Shown: positions 8,836-17,390 of the stretch, one piece after another
Position numbering within the stretch: the first letter of the stretch is position 1
How the letters are laid out: each line of letters opens with the position of its first letter
Source of the DNA: Prevotella sp.
Lineage (GTDB): Bacteria > Bacteroidota > Bacteroidia > Bacteroidales > Bacteroidaceae
Reading direction: 5' to 3'
Length of the DNA: 51,904 nt
NCBI GenBank assembly: GCA_017509155.1
Contig: JAFWQE010000219.1
Location: 1-51,904, forward strand
Notes under the pieces: model-generated
Database searches by the model: none
The model's input: the letters and a program-made list of their open reading frames with translations, nothing else
Told to the model about the DNA's origin: nothing
Translations under genes and position numbers: made by a program

Positions 8836-9372
8836 ATCGAAGAACCAGCTCTTCTACCCCAACAGCTGTCTGACCCGAAAACAAGACGTGAGGCTTTCGG
8901 GAAGATTGTTAACCAATATAGCGAACCGCTATATTGGAAAATAAGACATATTGTTCTCGATCACGATGACGCAAGCGATATCTTGCAGAACACATTCCTG
9001 AAGGCCTGGAACAATCTGGGAGATTTCAGGAACCAGTCTAAGATATCAACATGGCTCTATCGCATTGCCATCAACGAAAGCCTCGACTTCATACGCAAAC
9101 AGAAAAACAAGATTAGTGCAGACGCTGATCTGAGTGTGGCCAACAAGCTCATGGCCGACGATTATTTCGATGGAGACTCTACTCAGGCATTGCTGCAAGA
9201 AGCCATCGCAACACTTCCCGACGTACAACGTACGGTCTTTACCCTGAAGTACTACGAGGAAATGAAATACAGTGAAATTTCCAAGATTCTCGGTACCACA
9301 GAGGGAGCACTCAAGGCGTCTTATCATATTGCTGTGAAGAAAATAACGGAATATGTGAAGAAAAAAGAATAA
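8836..9372 (+). CDS. ECF sigma factor, probable non-canonical ATC start
   Basis: A sigma-70 family ECF factor of about 178 residues. Region 2 reads SEPLYWKIRHIVLDHDDASD then ILQNTFLKAW; region 4 reads LPDVQRTVFTLKYYEEMKYS then EISKILGTTEGALKASYH. The only standard in-frame start after the upstream stop (TGA 8767) is TTG 8983, which would delete regions 2.1-2.2 and destroy the core-binding helix. Homologous coding continues upstream to ATC at 8836, one base after the previous stop. ATC followed by GAA GAA stands where related proteins, as I recall them, begin MEE. An alternative is CTG 8866. Genes for a membrane protein and a Spy-like protein follow, so this looks like an envelope-stress sigma. 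Confidence 0.8.
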   Translation: MEEPALLPQQLSDPKTRREAFGKIVNQYSEPLYWKIRHIVLDHDDASDILQNTFLKAWNNLGDFRNQSKISTWLYRIAINESLDFIRKQKNKISADADLSVANKLMADDYFDGDSTQALLQEAIATLPDVQRTVFTLKYYEEMKYSEISKILGTTEGALKASYHIAVKKITEYVKKKE

Positions 9373-9433
9373 AGTTGCAGGTCACATTAAACCTTATCTA
9401 CTAAACAACGTCAAACAATCAAACGAAAATAAC

Positions 9434-9802
9434 ATGAACGACGAAGATATACTCAGAGAGCGATTCGGAAACAAAAGCCCATTCACGGTTCCCGAAGGTT
9501 TCTTCGACAGTTTTGCTGAAAAAATGATGCAGCAACTGCCGGAGACAGAGTGTGCTAAGCCGGTTGTCGATGAAAAGAGGCCAAGCATCATCAAGCGTCT
9601 TAGGCCTTATGCCATCGCAGCCAGTCTCACCCTGTTGCTTGTTTCTGCCGCTACAATCTTGTACAACAGGCAAAACGAACAGCCTGCACAGTTGGCAGCA
9701 ACACCAACAGCACAACAATCACAGGAATACACCATTGATCAGATAGCAGATTATGCCATGCTGGACAACCAGGATTTCTACAGTTATCTGGCAGACTATT
9801 AA
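9434..9802 (+). CDS. Small membrane protein, candidate anti-sigma factor
   Basis: A 122-residue protein. An N-terminal cytoplasmic part (with VPEGFFDSFAEKMMQQL) is followed by one membrane helix (about 56-77) and a Q/A/T-rich periplasmic tail. It starts 61 bases after the sigma gene. Its position and topology match small anti-sigma or sigma-associated membrane proteins in Bacteroidetes ECF operons; there is no zinc anti-sigma motif. The role is inferred from context. Confidence 0.65.
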   Translation: MNDEDILRERFGNKSPFTVPEGFFDSFAEKMMQQLPETECAKPVVDEKRPSIIKRLRPYAIAASLTLLLVSAATILYNRQNEQPAQLAATPTAQQSQEYTIDQIADYAMLDNQDFYSYLADY

Positions 9803-9813
9803 AAGAAGAGACC

Positions 9814-10248
9814 ATGAAGAGAGCATTTATCATATTGACTGCATTCCTCTTGCTCAACGCAAATGCGCAGGCTCAGAACAGGCATTCAGCTGTTTTCGAC
9901 CCCAACAGGTTCCAGGCCGACCTCGAGCAGTTCATTACGCATGAGGCTTGCCTGACCCCTCAGGAAGCAGCAAGATTTTTCCCCGTTTTCAGAGAACTCG
10001 GCAAAAAACAGCGTGCACTGTTTGAGAAAGCGCCACACAACAGGTATGTAAAACCGGCCAACGAAGCAGGATGCCGCGAAGCCATCATACAAAGAGACGA
10101 CAGGGAACTGCAGGTAAAGATGCTTCAACAGCAGTACCATCTGAAGTTTATGGAAATACTGCCCGCACAAAAAGTCTACGACATCATACGTGCCGAGGAG
10201 AAATTCCATCGTCAGGCATTCAGACAGATGGCAGGAAGACGCAAATGA
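9814..10248 (+). CDS. Periplasmic Spy/CpxP-like protein
   Basis: A 144-residue secreted helical protein with a signal peptide ending NAQAQ. The mature part has LTPQEAARFFPVFRELGKKQ and later KFMEILPAQKVYDIIRAEE, the two-fold pattern of Spy/CpxP-like (LTxxQ) proteins that bind misfolded envelope proteins or sense stress. It starts 11 bases after the anti-sigma candidate, so it is in the same operon. Together the trio suggests envelope-stress control. Exact family membership is uncertain. Confidence 0.6.
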   Translation: MKRAFIILTAFLLLNANAQAQNRHSAVFDPNRFQADLEQFITHEACLTPQEAARFFPVFRELGKKQRALFEKAPHNRYVKPANEAGCREAIIQRDDRELQVKMLQQQYHLKFMEILPAQKVYDIIRAEEKFHRQAFRQMAGRRK

Positions 10249-10314
10249 CCATTTAATATTTTAGGTATATATAAGTTAAGTTTAGGTTTTTAAGATTGTT
10301 TTATTGGTTGCAAA

Positions 10315-10349
10315 AAAGGGCTGTCTGCGGTGATGCATGACAGCCCTTT
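10315..10349. terminator. Bidirectional terminator
   Basis: AAAGGGCTGTC (10315-10325) pairs with GACAGCCCTTT (10339-10349), an 11-bp stem. A six-base T run follows on the minus strand and a short one on the plus strand. It separates the sigma operon from the convergent gene at 10371. Confidence 0.88.
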
Positions 10350-10370
10350 ATCGTTAATGAATGAATGCTT

Positions 10371-11597
10371 TTATTCTTCTCTCGTCACCGTAATGGCAAC
10401 AGGCGTATCCACATCTTTCTTCCATATCTTCAGATAATCGAACCAATCATTGGAAGAATGGAAGCCAAAGTTCTCCTTGTCACTGCAATATACAATATCG
10501 TAATGCAGCTGATCGGTTGACGTCTTCACCACATAGCCATAGTCAACTTCATTTGCGGGTTGCTCGCTGACGATATGTTTCCTTGGTATGCGAATACCCA
10601 GTCCTACGGTTTCTCTCTGATGGGTAAGTGTGTCTTTGCCCGATACGGCCCAAGCCGTTCCCCAGCAGCCACGAAGGCCCTGATGGTCCGTAAACTCCGT
10701 TGAACCCTCCACATTGACCAAGCCTGTTGCAAAAAGATAATCGGGAACAGGACGGTCGAAGCTCACATCGACGGAACAGTCGCGATGACCGGCATAGAGC
10801 GTGTAGCGGATGGTCATGTCAACGGGCTCCATTCCGGGCTGAGGAACCCACTGGTCGTCAACAAGCTCAACGATGGCACGCAACGGTCCCTTGGAAACAA
10901 TGCGCTGTGTTCTTCCCTCAACGTCTTCGAGCATGGTCTGGTTCTTTCCGTCCCAGCCTCTGATAGCACCAAGTCCGAAACTTGTACCGCACCACAGGAC
11001 ATCATCACCATAACCATTGGCAAGCTGTGTTTCGTCAGGATAGAACTGCGTGTCCTTAATTTCAAGAGCCTTGTGATTCTTTCCATAGAGATCAACAGTC
11101 TGTCTGTGATCGAAATAGATTCGCATGGCGATGAGCTCACTCTCAAAGGCCACACCGTGATGATGGACAATGGAATAAGGATTGACGCCTCGTTCCACCG
11201 TAAGTTCGTGAAGGAAGATGTCGTGCTTGTTCTTGATGGTGACTTTCGGATTACGCAGCATCAGTTCCGCAAACGTCCTTTCTTTATACTGCCTTGGCTT
11301 TCCGGTCTTTTCAAGGGTGACGACATACTCTTTCTTTTCCTTTTTATCCATATTAGCATGGAAGCAAAGCTCATCCATCACGTTATCGCCATTGAGGTCG
11401 TCCAGCTGGCACGGCACTTCCACGCCATTGAGCATTACGAGCGCAGACCTCACCTTGCCATAGTCAGAAAGACTCACAACAACGGGCACATCTTTACGTT
11501 CCACTTTCATCGGATTGGTAACGGTTACTTTCAACGTCTGCGCCATTGAAAAGCATGCCAACAGCAACAGCCCACAAATAGATATAGTTCTTTTCAT
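10371..11597 (-). CDS. Secreted DUF4861-type protein
   Basis: A 408-residue protein with a signal peptide (ending FSMAQ). It is beta-rich, with VTVTNPMKVERKDVPVVVSL near the N-terminus and VHHHGVAFESELIAMRIYFD in the middle. I recognise this as the DUF4861 family, seen in Bacteroidetes near genes for uronate or pectin-like glycan use; the biochemical activity is not known to me. A histidine-rich stretch and many conserved aromatic residues suggest a carbohydrate-binding or enzyme role in the periplasm. It stands alone, divergent from gldB. Confidence 0.65.
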   Translation of the reverse strand: MKRTISICGLLLLACFSMAQTLKVTVTNPMKVERKDVPVVVSLSDYGKVRSALVMLNGVEVPCQLDDLNGDNVMDELCFHANMDKKEKKEYVVTLEKTGKPRQYKERTFAELMLRNPKVTIKNKHDIFLHELTVERGVNPYSIVHHHGVAFESELIAMRIYFDHRQTVDLYGKNHKALEIKDTQFYPDETQLANGYGDDVLWCGTSFGLGAIRGWDGKNQTMLEDVEGRTQRIVSKGPLRAIVELVDDQWVPQPGMEPVDMTIRYTLYAGHRDCSVDVSFDRPVPDYLFATGLVNVEGSTEFTDHQGLRGCWGTAWAVSGKDTLTHQRETVGLGIRIPRKHIVSEQPANEVDYGYVVKTSTDQLHYDIVYCSDKENFGFHSSNDWFDYLKIWKKDVDTPVAITVTREE

Positions 11598-11613
11598 TTG
11601 TTTGTTTTTCCTA

Positions 11614-11643
11614 CAAAGTTAATGAAAGATAAAGAAAAGCAAA
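11614..11643 (-). promoter_or_regulatory. Promoter of the DUF4861 gene
   Basis: On the minus strand TAACTTTG (plus 11614-11621) is preceded by TTTG (plus 11640-11643) with an 18-base spacer. Confidence 0.7.
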
Positions 11644-11671
11644 GAAAAATTAAACCTTTTTATCTAAAAAT

Positions 11672-11702
11672 TTGCACAATAAAATATTTTTTAGTACTTT
11701 TG
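11672..11702 (+). promoter_or_regulatory. Promoter of gldB-like gene
   Basis: TTG at 11672-11674, a 20-base spacer and TACTTTTG at 11695-11702, 29 bases before the ATG. Confidence 0.75.
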
Positions 11703-11731
11703 CAAAATAAATTTAGCTTTTTTGGCAATAA

Positions 11732-12535
11732 ATGAACTGTAAGTCATACGTATTCTTCCTGATTTCCGTTTTCATTATGACGGCGTGTCAGTGGAAGCTA
11801 AAGCCTAACGCAGACGACGAAGAGGCTTTAGTGGTTGTGAAGCGTTATGACAGAATTGAAAGCCTCTACCTTACAACCGGCGACTTCTCTGCCTTGCAGC
11901 AGATGGAGACCGATTACCCCATGGAAACACGCACACTGATTGAGAATGTGCTGAAACTCGGCACTGTGAACGACCATGAGGTGAACAACCGCTTCCTTGC
12001 TTTCTTCCAGAACCCCAAGCTGCAGACCATCATTAGTGATGCCGAAGCGCAATATGCCAACATGGATGACATCAACCTGCAGTTGCAACAGGCTTTCAAA
12101 AAGCTATGTGAACAGATTCCCGGTTTCCCCATTCCTGAAATATACTCGCAAATAACTGCGCTCGACCAAAGCATCATCATTGGAGACGGCACCGTGGGCA
12201 TATCTCTTGACAAATACCTCGGGCAGGACTATGAGCTCTACAAAGATTATTACAACGCCCAGCAACGGGCATCGATGACAAGAAACAGCATTGTGCCCGA
12301 TTGCATCAGCTTCTACCTTATCAGCCTATATCCCATGAACGACTTTGAGGCACGCACGCAGGAAGAGCGCGACCTTCACATGGGAAAGATGATGTGGGTG
12401 ACAAACTATGCCATCGGAAAGCGTTTCTTCAAGTCCGACTACATCAACAAAATTGATGCCTACATGTTGCGTCATCCTTCCATTTCCATCGAGCAATTGC
12501 TCAAGATGAACGACTACTCAGGCATGGGCGTTTAG
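11732..12535 (+). CDS. gldB: Gliding motility / T9SS-associated lipoprotein GldB
   Basis: A 267-residue lipoprotein with lipobox MTAC (Cys19). The middle reads QITALDQSIIIGDGTVGISL followed by DKYLGQDYELY, and NSIVPDCISFYL, which match the GldB pattern as I know it. GldB is needed for gliding in Flavobacterium and is kept in non-gliding Bacteroidales, where it is tied to T9SS-related outer-membrane functions. Several T9SS cargo genes occur in this window. The 3' end overlaps the convergent radical SAM gene by 4 bases (stop codons TAG and TAA share DNA). Confidence 0.85.
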   Translation: MNCKSYVFFLISVFIMTACQWKLKPNADDEEALVVVKRYDRIESLYLTTGDFSALQQMETDYPMETRTLIENVLKLGTVNDHEVNNRFLAFFQNPKLQTIISDAEAQYANMDDINLQLQQAFKKLCEQIPGFPIPEIYSQITALDQSIIIGDGTVGISLDKYLGQDYELYKDYYNAQQRASMTRNSIVPDCISFYLISLYPMNDFEARTQEERDLHMGKMMWVTNYAIGKRFFKSDYINKIDAYMLRHPSISIEQLLKMNDYSGMGV

Positions 12536-13476
12536 CGTACACTTTTCTTTTCTCCTTGAAAACTGTCTCCTTGCCTCATACCCCTTTCCTTCATGTATTG
12601 TTCCAGCCGTCTTTCAAACTCCTGCGGCTTGACACCCCAACGAGGAGCTTTCAGCATATCGGCAGGACACTGAGAAACAAATCTTTCAAGAGCCAGTGTT
12701 GGTCGCAACCTCTGAATATACGACGCCAGCAGCTCGATATATTCCTCCATTTCAAAAAGGCTAAGCTTGCCAGACTCATATTGACGAGCCAGCGGTGTGT
12801 CACAAACCACCTGCAACTGATGAATCTTCAGCACATCCAGTGGAAGTGAAGAAACCACATCGGCCTGTTGCAGGATAGAAGAACAGTCTTCACCAGGCAG
12901 TCCAAGTATGACATGACCTCCTGTATAGATGCCACGCCGCGACGTTTCCTCAATAGCACGGCGCGAACAGCTGAACGTATGGCCACGATTGATGAGTCGT
13001 AAGGTGTCGTCTCTCACCGACTCAATGCCAAACTCCAGCATCAAGAAAGTCTCTCGCGACAGGGCCTCGAGTTCATTTAGCAGTTCCGTGTTGAGACAAT
13101 CAGGACGTGTTCCAATCACAAGGCCAACAACATCTTCAACTTCCAATGCCTCACGATATAGAGCCATCAGTCTGGCTGTCTCCCCGTATGTGTTTGTGTG
13201 TGCCTGAAAATAAGCCAGGAAACGGGCTTTGTCGTATTTCCCCTTGAAAAACCTCTTGCCTGCTTCCAACTGTTGGGCAACAGACTGACGACTGTCACAA
13301 TAGCGAGGGTTAAACGACCGGTTGTTGCAATACACGCAGCCCCCTACCCCAATTCTGCCGTCACGATTAGGACAACCGAGACCGGCATCAATTGAAATCT
13401 TCTGGACCTTGAAAGGAAACCTTTCGCGAATCCAGCGAGAATAGGTGTAGTACAGTTCTGACACTTTCGCAAACAA
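12532..13476 (-). CDS. Radical SAM protein, TIGR01212/YhcC family
   Basis: A 314-residue radical SAM protein. The FeS site is GLGCPNRDGRIGVGGCVYCN, with the unusual cysteine spacing typical of the TIGR01212/YhcC family. Further family marks are TNTYGETARL, VGLVIGTRPDCL, LEFGIESV and GHVILGLPGED. The reaction of this family is not established to my knowledge. The first in-frame start is TTG 13476 (MFAKVSELYY); GTG 13464 is the alternative. The tRNA gene and its terminator lie upstream. Confidence 0.88.
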   Translation of the reverse strand: MFAKVSELYYTYSRWIRERFPFKVQKISIDAGLGCPNRDGRIGVGGCVYCNNRSFNPRYCDSRQSVAQQLEAGKRFFKGKYDKARFLAYFQAHTNTYGETARLMALYREALEVEDVVGLVIGTRPDCLNTELLNELEALSRETFLMLEFGIESVRDDTLRLINRGHTFSCSRRAIEETSRRGIYTGGHVILGLPGEDCSSILQQADVVSSLPLDVLKIHQLQVVCDTPLARQYESGKLSLFEMEEYIELLASYIQRLRPTLALERFVSQCPADMLKAPRWGVKPQEFERRLEQYMKERGMRQGDSFQGEKKSVR

Positions 13477-13505
13477 TATCGAATGACTCTAGAAATAGGA
13501 GCATG

Positions 13506-13534
13506 AAAAAAGAGGAAACCTTTCGATTTCCTCT
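13506..13534 (-). terminator. Terminator of tRNA-Arg
   Basis: On the minus strand an 8-bp stem (AGAGGAAA with TTTCCTCT; plus 13511-13518 and 13527-13534) is followed by a run of Ts (plus 13506-13510). Confidence 0.85.
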
Positions 13535-13539
13535 CTTTG

Positions 13540-13613
13540 TGATTCCGGCGGGATTCAAACCCACAACCTTCTGATCCGTAGTCAGATGCTCTATTCAGTT
13601 GAGCTACGGAACC
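13540..13613 (-). tRNA. tRNA-Arg (anticodon ACG)
   Basis: A 74-base cloverleaf can be drawn: 7-bp acceptor (GGTTCCG with CGGAATC, one G-U), D stem GCTC/GAGC, anticodon stem TCTGA/TCAGA with loop CTACGGA (anticodon ACG, reading CGN codons after A-to-I editing), and T stem GTGGG/CCCGC with loop TTTGAAT. The discriminator is A and no CCA is encoded. Confidence 0.96.
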
Positions 13614-13645
13614 ATCCGTTTCACTTCATTTCTGAATTGCGGTTG

Positions 13646-13676
13646 CAAAGGTACGCACTTTTTTCGAACCAGCAAA
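13646..13676 (-). promoter_or_regulatory. Promoter of tRNA-Arg
   Basis: On the minus strand TACCTTTG (plus 13646-13653) is preceded by TTTG (plus 13673-13676) with a 19-base spacer, 33 bases before the tRNA. Confidence 0.8.
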
Positions 13677-13793
13677 ATTTTTCGCCTCTTTTTTTGAAAA
13701 AATCTTCATTTCCCCTCCATTTCACAGTCATTCACGGCCGCAAGTTGCAAGGAACAGGAAGATCAGGAAGACATAGACACCTGATTACAACCG

Positions 13794-14750
13794 TCAGAGC
13801 TTCACGGATGAGATGTCTACCAGATTGTTGACAATGGCATAGATGGTGAGACCTGCCGGGCTGTGTATCTGCAGCTTGCGTGCGATGTTGCGCCGATGGG
13901 TTATCACGGTGTTGGTAGAGATACAGAGGTGGTCGGCAATTTCCTTGTTGGTCATACCCTGCACGAGTGAAATAATGACGTCTTTCTCGCGCTCGCTGAG
14001 TGCCTCGTTCGACTCTGGCCCCTGGCTAATCATCTTAGAAATCTTCACGCTGACGTCGTTTTGCTTCAACTTACGCTCCAGTCGTCGTATGGCAGGAATG
14101 AAGATATAGTCTTCCACCTCGGCGTGCTGACCGAGCCACTCCTCGTTTTTGTAGAGGTCATAGAGCACGGTGGTGAGCAGGTTGTTGCGCTGTGTGTTGC
14201 TAGGCAGATACTTAATGATGATGTTCTTCAGCTCGCGCAGCTTCTGCGTGGTCTGCCCATGATGCTTTGAGAAGGTGTCGATGTCGTAGTCGCCTTTCAC
14301 TTCTTTGCTGAGCAGTGTGTTCACATAGGGAAAGACTGTCTGCTCCTCATATTTCATGTGTGTGCGTATCTCGTGGGCGTATGAGTCATACATCTTCATG
14401 ATGAGCCTTGCCAGATTGTCGCTGTCGTCGAGCGCTTCCTTGAGTTCCTTCCGTATGTTGGGCAGCTGATAGTCGAGGAAATATTCATGCGAAGCTTTCA
14501 GATAGTGGATCAACGTTGGGACAGACATGCGGTCGTTGTCGTCGAATTCGCGATAGCCATTGATGGAATAGTTCACGATGGCCAGGAACGTATAGGTGTC
14601 TACGCCTTGGTCTTCGCACACCTCCTTTACCGTTTTGTCACCAAAGCCAAGGTTGATTCCGAAGCGGCCCAAACTCTCCAACAGGTTGTAATTGTCGGCA
14701 ATCAGACTTATCATCTTGTCGTCGGCCTCATACATTTTCTGGTTTTTCAT
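13794..14750 (-). CDS. ScdA_N-hemerythrin-LuxR HTH regulator
   Basis: A 318-residue protein in three parts. Residues about 15-65 resemble the N-terminal domain of ScdA/RIC proteins (TVKEVCEDQGVDTYTFLAIV). Residues about 78-230 form a hemerythrin domain with candidate di-iron ligands H88, H131, E135, H163 or H164, H209 and E213 (HMKYEE and HAEVED keep the HxxxE pattern). Residues about 252-310 are a LuxR-type HTH (LSEREKDVIISLVQGMTNKE, then HLCISTNTVITHRRNIARKL). RIC proteins repair FeS centres after nitric oxide or oxidative damage. Here the same module is joined to a DNA-binding domain, so it is probably an iron, O2 or NO sensor. Targets are unknown; no radical-repair genes adjoin. Confidence 0.85.
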   Translation of the reverse strand: MKNQKMYEADDKMISLIADNYNLLESLGRFGINLGFGDKTVKEVCEDQGVDTYTFLAIVNYSINGYREFDDNDRMSVPTLIHYLKASHEYFLDYQLPNIRKELKEALDDSDNLARLIMKMYDSYAHEIRTHMKYEEQTVFPYVNTLLSKEVKGDYDIDTFSKHHGQTTQKLRELKNIIIKYLPSNTQRNNLLTTVLYDLYKNEEWLGQHAEVEDYIFIPAIRRLERKLKQNDVSVKISKMISQGPESNEALSEREKDVIISLVQGMTNKEIADHLCISTNTVITHRRNIARKLQIHSPAGLTIYAIVNNLVDISSVKL

Positions 14751-14788
14751 AACGTTTCATTTAGTCATACTATAAATATAATAATGTG

Positions 14789-14856
14789 AAAACCGCAGGA
14801 CACACAATAGCGGCACCTCTGGTATGTGGGTACGCTTTTGTGCGTTCTGCGGTTTT
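14789..14856 (-). terminator. Long-loop inverted repeat after rny
   Basis: AAAACCGCAG (14789-14798) is an exact inverted repeat of CTGCGGTTTT (14847-14856), eight bases past the rny stop. The 48-base loop is long and the final T run is only four bases, so termination is likely but not certain. Confidence 0.45.
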
Positions 14857-14863
14857 GCGTTTC

Positions 14864-16399
14864 TTACTTCGCGTAAGCCACCGAACGAGTCTCGCGGATG
14901 ACGGTAATCTTCACCTGTCCCGGATAAGTCATCTCGTTCTGTATCTTCGTAGCGATTTCGCCCGACAGTGCCTCGGTCTCCTTGTCGTCCATCTTGTCGG
15001 CACCAACAATGACGCGCAGCTCACGTCCGGCCTGAATAGCATAGGTCTTTGTAACGCCAGGATAGCTCATGGCAATGGCTTCGAGGTCATTCAGTCGCTT
15101 GATGTAAGCCTCAACGATTTCGCGGCGTGCACCGGGACGTGCGCCACTGATGGCGTCGCAGACCTGCACGATGGGAGCCAACAGCGTCTGCATCTCCATT
15201 TCGTCGTGGTGAGCACCGATGGCGTTGCAGATATCGGGCTTCTCCTTGAACTTCTCAGCAATCTTTGCGCCATAGAGAGCGTGGGGCAGTTCGCTTTCCT
15301 CATCGGGCACCTTGCCGATGTCGTGAAGCAGTCCGGCGCGCTTTGCCTTCTTGGGATTCAGTCCGAGCTCTGAAGCCATGACGGCGCAGAGGTTGGCAGT
15401 CTCGCGGGCGTGCTGCAACAGGTTCTGACCATAGCTGGAACGGTACTTCATCTTGCCGACGATGCGAATCAGTTCGGGATGGAGTCCGTGAATGCCGAGG
15501 TCGATGGCAGTGCGCTTACCGGTTTCGATAATCTCGTTCTCCAGCTGCTTCTTCACCTTAGCCACCACCTCTTCGATGCGTGCGGGGTGGATGCGTCCGT
15601 CGGAAACGAGCTGGTGGAGTGCCAGACGGCAGACCTCACGACGTATCGGGTCGAACGCGCTGATGACGATGGCCTCGGGCGTATCGTCCACAACAATCTC
15701 CACACCAGCGGCAGCTTCGAGTGCGCGGATGTTACGGCCTTCGCGACCGATGATGCGACCTTTCACCTCGTCGTTGTCAATATGGAACACGCTCACCGAG
15801 TTCTCAATGGCCGTCTCCGTTGCCACACGCTGAATGGTCTGAATGACGATCTTCTTGGCCTGTGCATTGGCATTGAGCTTGGCCTCGTCCATAATCTCAT
15901 TGATGTAGCTGGCAGCATCGGTGCGTGCCTCGTCTTTCAGGCTTTCCACGAGTCTGTTCTTTGCCTCTTCTGCGCTGAGTCCACTCAGTTCCTCGAGTTT
16001 CTCGCGCTCCTTGAGCTGCATTTTCTCCAGCTCCTCTTGTTTCACGGCGATGAGCTTCTTTTCATTGTCGATGCGCTGCTGTGCCTGATCGACCTCCTGT
16101 TTCTTACGTCCAATCTCATCCTGACGCTGGTTCAGGCTGATTTCGCGCTGCTTGAGTCTGTTCTCGTTCTGCTGGATTTTCTGGTTGCGCTGCTGCACTT
16201 CCTTTTCCAGTTCTGCCTTCTTGTTGAGGAATTTCTCCTTGACCTCGAGCAGTTTTTTCTCTTTCAACACTTCAGCCTCTTTCTGGGCAGCTTCCATCAG
16301 TTCGTTATATTTCCCGGTCACCACGTGTCGGAAAATCCAATATCCACAGCCGACACCTATTGCCAGTGCCACTACGGATGCAACGATAGTTATTACCAT
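14864..16399 (-). CDS. rny: Ribonuclease Y
   Basis: A 511-residue RNase Y, normal length. This membrane-anchored endoribonuclease starts bulk mRNA decay. In order: an N-terminal membrane helix (about 2-24), a long coiled coil rich in K, E and Q (about 30-200), a KH domain with [15 protein letters not shown], and an HD domain with AGLLHDIGK and AIGAHHDE. It lies 53 bases after zapA and is probably in the same operon as the zap genes. Confidence 0.97.
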   Translation of the reverse strand: MVITIVASVVALAIGVGCGYWIFRHVVTGKYNELMEAAQKEAEVLKEKKLLEVKEKFLNKKAELEKEVQQRNQKIQQNENRLKQREISLNQRQDEIGRKKQEVDQAQQRIDNEKKLIAVKQEELEKMQLKEREKLEELSGLSAEEAKNRLVESLKDEARTDAASYINEIMDEAKLNANAQAKKIVIQTIQRVATETAIENSVSVFHIDNDEVKGRIIGREGRNIRALEAAAGVEIVVDDTPEAIVISAFDPIRREVCRLALHQLVSDGRIHPARIEEVVAKVKKQLENEIIETGKRTAIDLGIHGLHPELIRIVGKMKYRSSYGQNLLQHARETANLCAVMASELGLNPKKAKRAGLLHDIGKVPDEESELPHALYGAKIAEKFKEKPDICNAIGAHHDEMEMQTLLAPIVQVCDAISGARPGARREIVEAYIKRLNDLEAIAMSYPGVTKTYAIQAGRELRVIVGADKMDDKETEALSGEIATKIQNEMTYPGQVKITVIRETRSVAYAK

Positions 16400-16452
16400 T
16401 TCTGTTTATATATTTAATGAATATGTTAATACTCTCACCCAACTGAAGGCCG

Positions 16453-16749
16453 TCAGAGACATTCCTCAATCTCGGAAATAAGGCCCTGGAGAATACTATC
16501 ATATTCCGACGTATCGTTATTGCCCTTCTCTTTCTCGTATCGAAGGGCAATATCAATCATCGCCATATACAGCAAATCTTTCTCGCTTTTTCTCCCTTTG
16601 TAGATATCAGCGTAGGTATTTACCGTATTTGAAATAAGCTTTGCCGCCTCACGATAGAAATATTCATCCTCGCGTTTTACATTCACGGGGATGTCGGTAT
16701 CGTAGACGTGCAACCTTATGTGTAATCTTTCTTCTGCCATTGCCTTCAT
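16453..16749 (-). CDS. zapA: Cell division protein ZapA
   Basis: A ZapA family protein of about 95-98 residues. It binds and bundles FtsZ at midcell. It has the N-terminal beta core (ERLHIRLHVYDTDIPV) followed by helices REAAKLISNTVNTYADIY and ALRYEKEKG. I use ATG 16749, which overlaps the stop of the upstream gene (TGATG). GTG 16752 and ATG 16740 (MAEERLH) are alternatives. The partner coiled-coil gene upstream and rny downstream form a conserved Bacteroidetes arrangement. Confidence 0.9.
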   Translation of the reverse strand: MKAMAEERLHIRLHVYDTDIPVNVKREDEYFYREAAKLISNTVNTYADIYKGRKSEKDLLYMAMIDIALRYEKEKGNNDTSEYDSILQGLISEIEECL

Positions 16750-17045
16750 CACTGCTGCTCAGATAGCAGCGTGATACTTTTGTTTATGTCCTTGATGAGC
16801 GCTGACAATCGCTTTTTGGCCGACTCCATGTCGCCATCTGTAATCTCGATCATCTTGGCCATCTTCAGACTATTATAGTCGTTCTGGGCTTGTTCCAACT
16901 GCGACTTGAGCTGTTTTACCTCGTTGTCACGGGCATCAACCATCGCATAGAGTTCCTCGTTCTCCTTTTTCACTTGTTTGTATTGGAGAATCATCTGCCT
17001 CATGCGAGTGGTAAACAGCCGTAAAGTCTTATTGTCTTCTGCCAT
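16749..17045 (-). CDS. Coiled-coil partner of ZapA (ZapB-like)
   Basis: A 98-residue protein that is almost all alpha-helical coiled coil (MILQYKQVKKENEELYAMVD, then VKQLKSQLEQAQNDY). It is translationally coupled to zapA. By position and shape it is probably a ZapB-type division-ring component, but coiled coils carry little sequence evidence. Confidence 0.65.
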   Translation of the reverse strand: MAEDNKTLRLFTTRMRQMILQYKQVKKENEELYAMVDARDNEVKQLKSQLEQAQNDYNSLKMAKMIEITDGDMESAKKRLSALIKDINKSITLLSEQQ

Positions 17046-17071
17046 CAGAATACGTTTAATACTTTTCGTTG

Positions 17072-17102
17072 CAAAGTTAGGTATTTTTGTTCACTTCACA
17101 AA
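17072..17102 (-). promoter_or_regulatory. Promoter of zapB-zapA-rny
   Basis: On the minus strand TAACTTTG (plus 17072-17079) is preceded by TTTTG (plus 17099-17102 and on) with a 19-base spacer. Confidence 0.8.
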
Positions 17103-17390
17103 ATTTATTTCATGAATTTTCTCAATTTTATGATTTTTAGGGTGTTTTGGCCGATCAAAAACCTCAAAAAAGGGCAAAAACGAAACCACGTTTATTGTAT
17201 TAGGTGGACAAAATAATCGTCTCTCACGGCATCTTTCCGGCTCATTATTTGTGATAGAACTGCGAACAAAAGTCTGTCAGAAGCCCCAAAACAACGGTTG
17301 TTTCACCGTATAGACATCACATATCTAAGTCATTTGTTTTGAAGGATTTAGAGGAAAGAACCGCAGTCCTTGTTGAATCTTTCGTTTGGA
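17103..17390. other. Intergenic stretch with no recognised feature
   Basis: AT-rich DNA between the zap promoter and the repeat array. I see no gene, tRNA or strong hairpin in it. Confidence 0.5.

Noticed and set aside
8983-9372. TTG 8983 as the start of the ECF sigma factor
   Set aside because: It would cut off regions 2.1-2.2, which are clearly encoded just upstream in the same frame.
16400-16452. A 6S RNA gene near zapA
   Set aside because: 6S RNA lies beside zapA in some bacteria, but the gap here is only 53 bases and shows no such fold.
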